Positions 21,201 to 28,528 of a stretch of DNA of 64,000 nt are shown here, one piece after another (the stretch's first letter is position 1; every line of letters begins with the position of its first letter). Below the pieces are notes generated by a model. The model did no database searches, was not told the DNA's origin, and was given only the letters and a program-made list of their open reading frames with translations. The position numbers and the translations under genes are program-made. The DNA is from a virus. The stretch lies in the IMG/VR virus record IMGVR_UViG_3300024335_000010, positions 1 to 64,000 of that record; one strand, written 5' to 3'.

Positions 21201-23631
21201 CTCAGGTACAGCCTATTCTTCTTATTCTGATATTGCTATCTATAACGCTAACCCAGGTGGTGGTACAAGTTCATACTTCTATGCAAGTAGATTAGTTGAC
21301 TCAGATAATACGTCTTTCTATATGGATCCATCAAATACATCAAAAGTTGATGTTATTCAGTTTGCTGATGGTGGTGAAGCTCAATTTATTACGGGTGCTG
21401 GTAATGTTCGTGGTTATATCCAAGCTACTGATACAAACGATAATCATTTAATTATTGCTACATCGGGTGGTGAAGACATCGCATTTAAAGATGGCGGATT
21501 ATCCGGAACAACAAATCTTCTCGTTCGTGGTGACGGTAATGTATTCGTAACAGGCGGAGCTTACGCTGGCAGATATTACGATAGAGATAGCACAGGTTAT
21601 TATGGTGACTTTGCTAGTACATCGGTAATGCACACACTTGATATTCGTTCTGAAGTATATAACGATGGTTGGTTCCGTAACGATACAAATGGTAGAGGTT
21701 TATATAACACTGCAACAGGTCAGCATTTCTATTCAGATAATGATGACTATTGGAACATTGCTGGTGGTTCATCTGCTAATGGTATACGATTTAGAGATGA
21801 AAACGCCGGTACTATTCGAGGTTATGTATATGCAAATAACTCGAATGATATTGGTTTCCTTAATAATAGTGCAGGATGGGCATTAAGAACTCGCGGTGGT
21901 ACAACTGAAGTATATGGTAATATGTATGCCGATGTTTATTACGATCGTAACAACTCTTCATACTTCTTAAATCCAGCCGGTGACAACAGTTTTGCTGGCG
22001 ATGTTCGAGCAAATAGGTTTATACATAAAGATGATGTATCACAAGACGATACGTTTGGTTTATACTTTTCATCTAATGAATCAGCTGCTTATGCTATTTA
22101 CCGTGAAGGCGGTGGTTGGTCATATCGTTACCCTGATTTAAGAATTGCTTTCCATACAGGTATTAAGTTTGGTGCTAATGCAAACTATAATGGTATGCGT
22201 TTCTATGATGACTACAACATGAATAATCAGGTTATGTCAATCAACAATGCGACTGATCCATTAGGTGCTAATGATGTTTATGTAAATAACTCATTACAAG
22301 CACGTAGTTCATTAAGAGCTCAAATATTCTATGACAATAATAACACGGGTCGTTATACAGACCCTGCATCTACATCTCAAATGAATGTTGTACGAGCTGA
22401 CCAGTTTGATATGCGTGATCGTGGTGACTTTATTACCTTATACGGTGATAACAGCACAAACCACTCAATCTCTGCTAGAGATCTTAATGGTAACACTTCT
22501 GACGATATTCGTATCAACTCATATGGTTCTGTGTATATTAACTTAGACTCAAATAACAACAATACTTCTGGCGCAGACTTCTATATTGGCCGACACGGTC
22601 AGGCAACTGGTGGTATTGGTAACTCTGACTTGTTTAGAGTTTATGGTGATGCAAACTATGCTTACTCAGGATTTAGCTTCCGTGCGCCTATCTTCTATGA
22701 CTCAAACAACACCGGTTATTATTGTGATCCAGCATCGTTTTCTAACTTTAATACAGGTATGAGAGGCAACGATATTTATGCTAGGAGTTGGCTCCGAAAT
22801 GATTCAGCACGCAATGGATTATATAACCAAGGTACAGGTGGACACTTTTATTCTTATCAAGGTCAGTATTGGGCTGCTACTGGTAACAATAACTCTTCAT
22901 CTATGTCTTTCCAACTTAGAGCGACATATAACGGTACAATGTGTCGTTGGATGTATGGTGACAGAACATGGTCCGGTGATTTAAATGCTGCAGGACAATG
23001 GCAGTTAAGAACTCGCCACCAAGATGGTTATTCACCATGTATTAGATTTGAAGAATCAGGTAACGAAAGCTGGACAGGTAACCCAGGAAACGACGTTGGT
23101 AAAATTGAATATCACTCAAACCGTTTCTATATCGTTGCAGGCGGAAACTCAAACAGAATTTGTCAGTTTAGACAAAATGGTTCTGATAGATCTTATATCG
23201 CAAACGATGGTGTGTTTGTTGGTACGGCTACGTCAGCAAGATGGGCTGACCTTGCAGAGAGATATGAAGCAGACGCGATTTATGGTCCTGGGTATATCCT
23301 AGGTATCGGCGGCGATAAAGAAGTAACATTGTATCAACCCGGAATGCCAGTTGCTGGTGCGGTTTCTACAAATCCTGCATACAGAATGAATGAGCATATT
23401 GAATATGACAACGATGACTCTATTGAGTCTAAGATGAACCCATTCGTTGCTCTTAAAGGACGTATTCCAGTTCTTATTAATGGCGATGCAACTAAAGGTC
23501 AATGGATTATTGCTGATCGTGATGGTAAAGGCCGTGCCGTAGACTATGGTACTGCTGGTATAAATAGCTTTGATATTATTGGTATTGCGATATCTGATAG
23601 TGAAAATGGTGAAGTAGAGGTTAAAGTATAG
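15244..23631 (+). CDS. Giant long tail fibre protein (about 2,795 residues)
   Basis: An upstream GTG at 15235 is in frame, but ATG 15244 fits better because GGGGAGAG lies about ten bases before it and MANDKKFIVKNGL is a typical fibre N-terminus. The body contains roughly nineteen diverged units of the form FYDSDNNxYYxDPASTSxxNxxR spaced 80-200 residues apart, beginning near nucleotide 16290 and ending near 22760, with beta-rich segments between them. The C-terminus (from ATSARWADLAERYEADA to VKV) is a conserved marine-phage fibre end-domain with AGAVSTNPAY and VALKGRIPV motifs. By size and position it is the distal long tail fibre. The two CHxS proteins start two bases after its stop, in the slot of the tip adhesin gene in T4 relatives. 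Confidence 0.9.
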   Translation: MANDKKFIVKNGLQSENNVLVGTSSDDGVNKLQVSGTAKLTSTGSSVPITVENTGGIDTPLMDFAGGVGALRIKNTGSGDYSIYNTSGSNEIKFNDNTASGLVFKAGNNVQLTINTTEADFTNVPSINGVPVWYSGNDGTGSGLDADFLDGIDSLSFVRSDQNDTLDGDYIITGNLTVQGTRTEVQSETVLIADNLITLNSNFTTGAPTENAGWEVLRGNLPNSSLQWDETNDWFKLISGGTDLGRIITTDDEGAGNLFDADTVDGLEAAQFIRSDVNDVATGNLEFEGTVAIGDGTGSALLTMRGAGNNRVMASDNGKIGFLDGVFAYQTYSDLNGDWTVGRNLIADKFLDSADNTYLSWPSDTSRLNNISLVGTISHDGDADTYINFPAANQFEVYTGGGQRLLITDTDVTSLVDVKAPRYLDSGNNAYLGDFAGTSVMNTIGIDSDLFHNGDTDTKLSFDTDTINLNTGGATRLAITDTSVTSSVDLIAPRFLDSSDNNFYADPAGTSVFNNLGINDDLFHNGDTNNKISFGADTQTFTTNGAARLTLNNSNATFTYNVLAPQFVDSDNNSYYGDFAGTSVMNNISLQGDIIHQGDADTLITFSAANEFKVRTGGSDRLFVRDSGVTAVDNMKAPVYYDTSGTTNYLDLGQTGASDSLRVGGRINVGAGTDFNLVDNNSGTGGIMIAPYAGLGATTNPTISIAGNNGGLSLLSLNRIDIGGNPYQSKNAYWAEFLSDGAAAFSIRGDNSRNAYFISDADQGVYFYDSGASTRLAMLSTGDITIGNDSVAYTQHDNTPILNSGTKTDSKLHIDGSLQLNGTDDAYVVGNGTATFLRMDELGFGQGGGFYMNDANNLRIRNNKLLTSTGNASFAQYLDADDVLFYGDFASTSRMNNISLVGEIIHDGNTNTKIGFGADQIIFTAGGTAQLDVYSTYAEAATDMRSPIFSDAGGTYKFEPNTANAHRFTTPTGTLDIGSKVAGSAQFDTDRAIFLFNKRVNFNGGISAADANDMAYFPTYYDYNDNAYYGDFAGTSVMNRIDLDDYIRHKGDEDTYFGFSAAGIYKLFINNTQRLNIDDNSADFNLDVYAPRYYDSGNNAYYLDPASTSILNVVRTNQIQMDGSSLTIDSPSGPKGTIMVEGERDGYAGYMISNDWGFISSGATEMGLYNETDNEWSLTANRNNFTRLHSNNIHQIGAENGYGSAPNSMRSPIFYDLNNAAFYMQPSGQSRLKSVKAGDSAIFNNTTYPLEVKSAQQRLIVLQNTTADANFPSIFHQTRNSRSAMGISFNNIGERFWFSENGDIQAYGAGIFGSLALNGGNENLGLLKTYGSGLADMKMFDASDYWDKRVIQPMQGIENSATTSTSDYVLNGDGPFASSYVLRTNGYRDFDSDFIPVEPGETIYAEQAVRRISGTGGLFYLGVRQYDKDKNPIAANDGIVYFAASAVDHTATGWTEYKGEHTLPTTHTPFNGSDGAGVRFVRLVSLMNFAPNGATREFGPPILKRVDVQSSIKAEGLTVVTDASIGGDLTVTGDVSADNISANIIDAGRFRDLNDTNYYIEPKGPSKVAGNWDWTNGNINNVNKLTFNDPGPSEGLAWNGGNLWQIYESPNDLATNSGGNLQFTSGAGNGTYRLRVESDGDVWAGRYSYAQRFYDSNNSAYYADPASTSVFNEIRADEYIRHNGDTNTYIRFIGADDMQLVAGGTQMLRMAEGTNPDRLRFVTDDNWTDANGDWAMSRNVVVTGTHTALNGSYASRFYDSDDNAYYLDPASTSLTNVLRANAVQFGGSTYQLDTSTGNYGSISVTGNKGGYAGYAINDDWVFMSSGAGIAGIYNDTNNQWATIYRQAGDTELHWAGTEQASTKDGFFLGTNQLRSPIWYDSDNTAYKIDGNGTSRLLTLQVDNVIQGNVDGYAQTLLRKDNRIIEPNEDTAGRLTFGFTSWNNDNTAPYADYLHLRSYTDSSGGSDNLLMFKKSGRGMRLWQQSWNSGTAYSSYSDIAIYNANPGGGTSSYFYASRLVDSDNTSFYMDPSNTSKVDVIQFADGGEAQFITGAGNVRGYIQATDTNDNHLIIATSGGEDIAFKDGGLSGTTNLLVRGDGNVFVTGGAYAGRYYDRDSTGYYGDFASTSVMHTLDIRSEVYNDGWFRNDTNGRGLYNTATGQHFYSDNDDYWNIAGGSSANGIRFRDENAGTIRGYVYANNSNDIGFLNNSAGWALRTRGGTTEVYGNMYADVYYDRNNSSYFLNPAGDNSFAGDVRANRFIHKDDVSQDDTFGLYFSSNESAAYAIYREGGGWSYRYPDLRIAFHTGIKFGANANYNGMRFYDDYNMNNQVMSINNATDPLGANDVYVNNSLQARSSLRAQIFYDNNNTGRYTDPASTSQMNVVRADQFDMRDRGDFITLYGDNSTNHSISARDLNGNTSDDIRINSYGSVYINLDSNNNNTSGADFYIGRHGQATGGIGNSDLFRVYGDANYAYSGFSFRAPIFYDSNNTGYYCDPASFSNFNTGMRGNDIYARSWLRNDSARNGLYNQGTGGHFYSYQGQYWAATGNNNSSSMSFQLRATYNGTMCRWMYGDRTWSGDLNAAGQWQLRTRHQDGYSPCIRFEESGNESWTGNPGNDVGKIEYHSNRFYIVAGGNSNRICQFRQNGSDRSYIANDGVFVGTATSARWADLAERYEADAIYGPGYILGIGGDKEVTLYQPGMPVAGAVSTNPAYRMNEHIEYDNDDSIESKMNPFVALKGRIPVLINGDATKGQWIIADRDGKGRAVDYGTAGINSFDIIGIAISDSENGEVEVKV
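16290..22770 (+). repeat. About 19 diverged YDSxNxxYYxDPASTS coding units in the long fibre
   Basis: The encoded unit (Y/F)xDxxNxxYY(G/A/L)D(F/P)A(G/S)TSxxN recurs about nineteen times at irregular spacing. The DNA of the units is diverged, and some copies are degraded (for example near 18090 and 20890). They probably mark the repeating structural nodes of the fibre shaft. Confidence 0.75.
23559..23566 (+). promoter_or_regulatory. Possible internal late promoter before the CHxS protein genes
   Basis: TATAAATA occurs inside the last codons of the long fibre gene, 66 bases before the first CHxS gene. The same octamer also occurs by chance inside other genes here (3197, 25375), so this is only suggestive, but the distance and direction suit a late transcript of the putative precursor genes. 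Confidence 0.3.
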
Positions 23632-23632
23632 T

Positions 23633-24013
23633 ATGCCAACGTATGCACAGTTAAATACAAATGTAAGAAACCAATGTGGTCGACAATTAAGAACATTTGA
23701 TAGAACCGTAGGATTTTATATCAACGCTTATGTTAGAGGTTCTAACTGGGGAACAAGTTATACCAGAGGTCAATGGCATTATACGCGGTTTGAATACGTA
23801 AATGCAAACTACTATGTATATAACAATTATCTGGATAGCGGTATATACACTGGCGGAATTATTCGTTCTGGTGATGTTATTGATTCTATTCGTAGCGTTG
23901 TTCGTAGAACGGTTGATTTATGCGAAGGTAGAATATCTAACAGAACTATTAATGCATATTATTGCCACGCAAGTTGCCATTCTTCGTGTCATAGTTCGAG
24001 AGGGCGCCGCTAA
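23633..24013 (+). CDS. CHxS-tailed protein 1: putative radical SAM substrate / fibre-tip protein
   Basis: The protein has 126 residues. The core (about 17-105) is rich in Tyr, Arg and Asn, with RQLRTFDRTVGFYINAYVR and SYTRGQWHYTRFEYVNANYY. The C-terminal 18 residues are YYCHASCHSSCHSSRGRR, with Cys111, Cys115 and Cys119 each followed by His and Ser, then a basic end. It is about 60% identical by eye to the next gene, and the tail is almost unchanged. A leader-like core followed by a short Cys/His/Ser tail, next to several radical SAM genes, is the classic layout of a ribosomal peptide precursor. The His-x-Ser spacing recalls HxsA of the His-Xaa-Ser systems, but Cys is interleaved and homology is not shown. 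The position directly behind the long fibre gene also fits a tip adhesin. Function is inferred, not known. Confidence 0.85.
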   Translation: MPTYAQLNTNVRNQCGRQLRTFDRTVGFYINAYVRGSNWGTSYTRGQWHYTRFEYVNANYYVYNNYLDSGIYTGGIIRSGDVIDSIRSVVRRTVDLCEGRISNRTINAYYCHASCHSSCHSSRGRR

Positions 24014-24396
24014 TGACTATGGATAGAAATGACGTTAGGTCGTGGGTAAGAACATATAGTGGTCAACAATTAAGAACGTTCGATAGAACGGTTGGAATTT
24101 ATGTTAACGCATATGTAAGAGCTAGTAGTGCTGCTACCAGTTATACTAGAGGACAGTGGCATTACCATAGATTTGAATATGTTAATGCAAACTACTATGT
24201 ATATGATAACTATGTAGATGGTGGTATCAATAGTGGTAATATTATTTACGGACAGGATATTGTTGATACATTGGAAGATATAACTAGAAGAACAGTTGAT
24301 CTAATTGAAGGAAGAATGTCAAACAGAACTATTAACGCATACTATTGTCACGCAAGTTGTCATACTAGTTGCCACAGTTCGAGAGGAAGAAGATAA
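24013..24396 (+). CDS. CHxS-tailed protein 2: paralogue, putative radical SAM substrate
   Basis: The protein has 127 residues, and its start shares a base with the preceding stop (TAATG). Its only cysteines are the three in the tail (Cys112, 116, 120 in YYCHASCHTSCHSSRGRR), so any Cys-directed modification must be there. In the last 20 codons, ten differ silently from the paralogue (including all three Cys codons) and only one changes an amino acid (Ser to Thr). The tail is therefore held by selection, not by recent copying. The core keeps QLRTFDRTVG, TRGQWHYxRFEYVNANYYVY and RRTVDLxEGRxSNRTINAYY. The first radical SAM gene starts one base after its stop. Precursor or modified virion protein is the best guess. 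Confidence 0.85.
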   Translation: MTMDRNDVRSWVRTYSGQQLRTFDRTVGIYVNAYVRASSAATSYTRGQWHYHRFEYVNANYYVYDNYVDGGINSGNIIYGQDIVDTLEDITRRTVDLIEGRMSNRTINAYYCHASCHTSCHSSRGRR

Positions 24397-24397
24397 G

Positions 24398-25573
24398 ATG
24401 TCAATGCAAAAATCATATTGTAAGCAAATGCGGTACTCTGGTCCAGAAAGCCTAACACCGTCAGATGCTACTAAGTTTGATGTTCTAATTCAAATGGAAG
24501 TTTTAGCAGGATGTAATCACGGCTGCTTAGGTTGTTTCGTTGATAAAAACATAGACCCTGCTATGAACCAACAAATTATTGATAGAGCAAAAGAATTAGC
24601 AGATGGTGTAAAAAGAACTGGACTTAACTTAAGAGAGTTCGTTATTGGACCAACAGACTTTTTCACTGCTAAAAATACAGAGTCAGTATTAAATAATTCA
24701 GTAGTCCAAGAAATTATGAGAGAACATACTGGCGCTCGTATCGCGGCACCTGCTAAATTTGATTTGGCTACTATGGATAAAGTAAAAGAAATCTTTGCCG
24801 TACTTGATGATGAGGATAAGTATCGTCGCGAAATGATTATCGAATTTATTATGCCAATCGGTAGAGTAGATCAGATGTTAAACGATGACGAATATTTTAA
24901 TAACGTTATGGAAAAGGTAGAGTTCTTTAAAAATAATACACCAAAACAAATGGATTGGTCGTGGACATTACAGGCTTCTAACGTTGTTGGTAGAAAAATT
25001 GATAAAGAAACTTATAATAAAATTATTCAAAAATCTGTAAACGAATATGAAACAATTGTAGAAATGAACCCTGCTTTCTCTAGAGCCAATTCACAATTGA
25101 TACAAAGAAAGAATTTATTTGGTTGGAACGATTTCCTTGGTAGAGTTATTGATAAAGATAATGCGCAAGAAACCGTTATGTCAATGGCTAATCTTTATTG
25201 TAACTCAATTAACTTTGTTGGACTTACTATTGTCCCAGGAGAAAATGGTCCAACTACACACCTAAATGTAATGCTGCATGAGCAAGCGTTTTTCTTAGGT
25301 AATAAAAATTTAGATGTTACTGGTTTAACATTCGAGCAAATATTAGATCGTAAAAATGAACTAGTGACAAAAGGTATAAATAGGTCTAGTAAAGTAAAAG
25401 ATTGTGCTGACTGTAAATTTGCAGTTGCCTGTGCAAGCAGATTAATCTTTGAAGCCCAAGAATCATTAAACGTCAACGGTTGTGTATTGAACAAAGATGT
25501 CCTTGCAGAATATAACCCGTATGATTTTACTTGGAACGATGACGCAATAGAAAAATTAGGAGTAAGATCATGA
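24398..25573 (+). CDS. Radical SAM protein with C-terminal twitch-type cluster (plus-strand paralogue 1)
   Basis: The frame is open further upstream, but ATG 24398 is chosen: it follows the previous stop by one base and has GAGAGGAAG ahead of it. The enzyme has 391 residues. Cys39, Cys43 and Cys46 form the CxxxCxxC that binds the SAM-cleaving 4Fe-4S cluster (AGCNHGCLGCF). Where most family members have GGE, residues 84-87 read GPTD in VIGPTDFF. The C-terminus has C-x2-C-x5-C-x14-C-like spacing (Cys336, 339, 345 and a later Cys in NGC), as in a twitch or half-SPASM domain holding one auxiliary cluster. Such enzymes commonly modify peptides. Its substrates are probably the two CHxS proteins immediately upstream. 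The chemistry (thioether, epimer, C-C or C-N bond) cannot be predicted. Confidence 0.9.
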   Translation: MSMQKSYCKQMRYSGPESLTPSDATKFDVLIQMEVLAGCNHGCLGCFVDKNIDPAMNQQIIDRAKELADGVKRTGLNLREFVIGPTDFFTAKNTESVLNNSVVQEIMREHTGARIAAPAKFDLATMDKVKEIFAVLDDEDKYRREMIIEFIMPIGRVDQMLNDDEYFNNVMEKVEFFKNNTPKQMDWSWTLQASNVVGRKIDKETYNKIIQKSVNEYETIVEMNPAFSRANSQLIQRKNLFGWNDFLGRVIDKDNAQETVMSMANLYCNSINFVGLTIVPGENGPTTHLNVMLHEQAFFLGNKNLDVTGLTFEQILDRKNELVTKGINRSSKVKDCADCKFAVACASRLIFEAQESLNVNGCVLNKDVLAEYNPYDFTWNDDAIEKLGVRS

Positions 25574-26673
25574 TTGGGCAGAGTTTATATTACTTAAATA
25601 ATAAAAAGTATATTACGAATACACAAAACGTTGAAACAGTAATTGGTGAATTAAATTCTTTTTACCACACTGCTGAACCAAGACGAATTACTATTGTACA
25701 GCCTGACCTTGTAGACTCATTTCTTCAGCCTGCTGAGTATGAAGCGCTGGCAGAAGGTGCACGATCAGGCTCATCAGAACTATTAGATTTTGAAGAATGG
25801 GATACTATTGCCAATCCTACTTATATTCAAAATAGTGATAAGCGTATTCTTATGTTTACAGACGAAGAGGATATGATTAAAGTATTTGCAAAATATACTG
25901 CTGGTTTGTTAACATCATGTGGTTTTTATCCTGACGCAGATGCAACAACAATTAATGCGATGGTTGCTCATTATATGGAAGCAGTTATTAACCAAGATTT
26001 AGTATTATCTTTAATGAGCAACTCGACAGTTTATAACGATGTTAGAAACCATACAAATACTTTATTAAATGCTGAAGGCGAAACACCTTGGGTAATTACA
26101 TATCAGAATGGTAAAAACTTTAGTTATGACTTGCTATTCTTCTTAAACGATTTCTATTCATGTGCAGGCGTTTCAGAATTGATTGTTGAAAAATTTACTA
26201 TTCATTCACCAGTTATGGCAAAAGATGTTATGGAACACTTTACTTCACGTCGTCACTACTCGGCATATATTATGTCAGTTATTGATTATATGAATGCTAA
26301 TGCAACTGAAGAAAATGGCTGGGCTACAGATAAACAACAATTCTTTAAAGACGTATATGTAAATGCTGCTAATAAATCTAACTATACATTAGCGTTTTAT
26401 AAATTAGAAGAAATGTGGAATAAAGTTAAAGACGACGCTGCCTTTATAGCCGTTCATCAAAATAAAGCTGATACGACTGCTGACGGTTGGGAATACATGG
26501 ATTTATATACTGAAATCAATAACGTGTTCCCTATTGTTAAAAAAGTTTTAGAAAGAAACTTTAACACAGATAATATTAGAGAAGACTTGGCATTAATTAA
26601 CACAGATGTTCAGTTCTTTTCAAAACGTCAAAACAGAATTCCATATTTAATTCATAAATACCCATTGATATAA
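25570..26673 (+). CDS. Unknown protein encoded in the radical SAM operon (367 aa)
   Basis: The start overlaps the preceding stop as ATGA, so the two are translationally coupled. The protein has no CxxxCxxC, no signal peptide and no membrane span. It is acidic and predicted mostly helical in its second half (VMEHFTSRRHYSAYIMSVIDYMNAN), with a beta-like start (YYLNNKKYITNTQNVETVIGEL). I do not recognise a family. Its place between radical SAM genes suggests a substrate-binding partner, scaffold or chaperone for modification, by analogy with recognition proteins in peptide-modification clusters; no RRE/PqqD-like fold is evident by eye. It could instead be a virion protein. Confidence 0.8.
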   Translation: MIGQSLYYLNNKKYITNTQNVETVIGELNSFYHTAEPRRITIVQPDLVDSFLQPAEYEALAEGARSGSSELLDFEEWDTIANPTYIQNSDKRILMFTDEEDMIKVFAKYTAGLLTSCGFYPDADATTINAMVAHYMEAVINQDLVLSLMSNSTVYNDVRNHTNTLLNAEGETPWVITYQNGKNFSYDLLFFLNDFYSCAGVSELIVEKFTIHSPVMAKDVMEHFTSRRHYSAYIMSVIDYMNANATEENGWATDKQQFFKDVYVNAANKSNYTLAFYKLEEMWNKVKDDAAFIAVHQNKADTTADGWEYMDLYTEINNVFPIVKKVLERNFNTDNIREDLALINTDVQFFSKRQNRIPYLIHKYPLI

Positions 26674-26688
26674 GAAAGTGATTTTATT

Positions 26689-27525
26689 ATGAGTGAAGAG
26701 CAAACTTTATATACGCTGCCATTAGCACCGCAAAATTTAGTTGAAATATATAAATTAAAAGAAGACAACGAAAACTTTGTTTTATGGGTAGATTATTTAG
26801 CATCAAAAGAAAAGTTATCAGCCAAACATATTCTAATCTATTTGGCCAATACTAATTTTAAAACAACCTTTGCGCAGGTTGACGAAGAACTATTAATAGA
26901 ATATATTAAATCAGACTTTATCGTAGAAGCACCACTGCTATCACGGTTTGTTGTAATGGCAATCAAAGTAAGATACATGTATGAGTTTAATGGCTTAGAA
27001 GAACAATTACTTGGCCTCTTTAGTAAAGAACAATTGCACGACTTCGTAGACAAAAACTATGAACTTATAGAAGATGTTTGTAATGCAATGGCTGAACTTA
27101 TTCCATTCACACTCTGCAAATTTTACGAAAACTTATCAGATGAAAACAAAGCAATTGAAGTTGATGTAAAAGAAGCTGTTGAGCAAATTGAAGTAACTGA
27201 CAAGCCAGCAAATTGTGGTCCAAACGTTGCACGCCTTCTTATAGATGGCTGGGATGGTTTCCTATTAGTTTGTTCTATGCTTGGATTTAAACAAGAATAT
27301 AATAAACAGATGTATAATGATAAACCTGCATACTTTGGTAAAGATTTGTTTTTCTTATTGACACAAAGTAATATTACTAGTAACATTTTATCAATGATGC
27401 CTCCTGGGTTTATTAACAGCGTTGAAATTCCAAAACCAAAGTCTGATGAAGATTTACAAGCTGAAATCGAAGCAGAGGCTAAAGCCAATGCCGCTAGTGT
27501 AGCCGATGATAGTAAAACTGAATAA
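26689..27525 (+). CDS. Unknown protein encoded in the radical SAM operon (278 aa)
   Basis: This protein is mostly helical and acidic, with a charged, low-complexity C-terminal tail (about residues 240-278, rich in Glu, Ala and Lys) that looks disordered. It has no recognised catalytic motif. The gene overlaps the next radical SAM gene by 20 bases, and the ATG of that gene lies in a different frame inside its tail codons. Together with the 367-residue protein it is one of two non-radical-SAM partners in this half of the island. An adaptor or recognition role is possible but unsupported by a motif. Confidence 0.78.
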   Translation: MSEEQTLYTLPLAPQNLVEIYKLKEDNENFVLWVDYLASKEKLSAKHILIYLANTNFKTTFAQVDEELLIEYIKSDFIVEAPLLSRFVVMAIKVRYMYEFNGLEEQLLGLFSKEQLHDFVDKNYELIEDVCNAMAELIPFTLCKFYENLSDENKAIEVDVKEAVEQIEVTDKPANCGPNVARLLIDGWDGFLLVCSMLGFKQEYNKQMYNDKPAYFGKDLFFLLTQSNITSNILSMMPPGFINSVEIPKPKSDEDLQAEIEAEAKANAASVADDSKTE

Positions 27526-28528
27526 AACATATGCAGGTTATTATACGTATGATAAAGATAAGAGCCCTATTAATACAGACTTCTTACGTACTGAAATAAA
27601 CCTAGACATATTACATGGCTGCGCTCAGTCGTGCCCAGGATGTTTTATTCCACGTAAAAACCTTACTAAACCTGAATACTTAGAAACATTATACAATTTA
27701 TTAATGGACGGCGCATATTATCCTGACGAGATAACGATTGGACCTACTGACATTTTTGATGCAGAGAACTTCCATGAAATTATGAAACATCCATATATGA
27801 AAAAGCTTTACGAAATATCAGCAGTTGGATTTACATCAACATTACTTCAATCATATGCCGAGATAAGAACTAAACTTGATATGATATGGAGTTTATATGA
27901 AGGTGTTCATAGAGTACCTGATATTGATTTTAAAATCGTTTTAGATATAGACAAGTACCTTGATGGAGAACTAGACGATTGGAACCGTAAACTTAAAATG
28001 TTTGAGTTAGGTTCAGTTCAATTTAGAGTTAATTATCATAAAGATGTATTTAAGCGTATCACATATAACGACTTATGTCAACGGATATATGATGACTATA
28101 ATGCACCAGTTATAATTACACCGTCGTTTTTAACAGATAGGAACGCGCGTGGTAAAGTAGAACAACACCTTGCAAACTTTAGACGTGAAATGATTGAGCA
28201 AGATATTGATAAGAAATGGCTTAACCTTTATACATTTTTTGATGCAAAGTTTAATGGATATGGCTGCCAAAATTATAGCTTCTATAATAATAAACTATAT
28301 TTAAATCCATTCTTGTATGATGTTATTATTCAAAGAACTCCAAATTTTGAAACAACAATGGATGCGAATACTTTATATGAAAATATAGATTATGCTCAAC
28401 AGGTTGATGATTGTAATGGCTGCGAGTATATGATGAGTTGTGCTGAACGTAATATACATTTATATATGGAGTCGCGAGGATTAGATAGCTGCGTCGCATT
28501 AAAGGAATATATGTATGCCTCTGATTAA
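27506..28528 (+). CDS. Radical SAM protein with twitch-type C-terminus (plus-strand paralogue 2)
   Basis: The enzyme has 340 residues. Cys39, Cys43 and Cys46 (HGCAQSCPGCFIPR) bind the radical SAM cluster, at the same residue numbers as in paralogues 1, 4 and 5. The GGE site is replaced by IGPTDIF. The C-terminus has C-x2-C-x5-C-x16-C (DDCNGCEYMMSC ... DSC) for one auxiliary cluster. The mid-region PSFLTDRNA corresponds to the P-S-x-x-R-(S/A) element of its paralogues but lacks their Arg at the usual place, so this copy may differ in substrate handling. It overlaps both neighbours, so expression is coupled. Confidence 0.9.
   Translation: MIVKLNKTYAGYYTYDKDKSPINTDFLRTEINLDILHGCAQSCPGCFIPRKNLTKPEYLETLYNLLMDGAYYPDEITIGPTDIFDAENFHEIMKHPYMKKLYEISAVGFTSTLLQSYAEIRTKLDMIWSLYEGVHRVPDIDFKIVLDIDKYLDGELDDWNRKLKMFELGSVQFRVNYHKDVFKRITYNDLCQRIYDDYNAPVIITPSFLTDRNARGKVEQHLANFRREMIEQDIDKKWLNLYTFFDAKFNGYGCQNYSFYNNKLYLNPFLYDVIIQRTPNFETTMDANTLYENIDYAQQVDDCNGCEYMMSCAERNIHLYMESRGLDSCVALKEYMYASD

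Noticed and set aside
23633-24396. Reading the CHxS tails as zinc-finger or cytochrome c haem-binding (CxxCH) motifs
   Set aside because: The order is C-H-x-S with a four-residue period, not CxxCH, and no other metal ligands are paired with it. A metal site cannot be excluded, but the radical SAM context favours modification.
24305-24397. Extension of the first radical SAM gene upstream to 24305
   Set aside because: That extension overlaps the selected CHxS tail codons of the preceding gene and lacks a ribosome site. ATG 24398 has GAGAGGAAG and aligns its cluster Cys with the paralogues.
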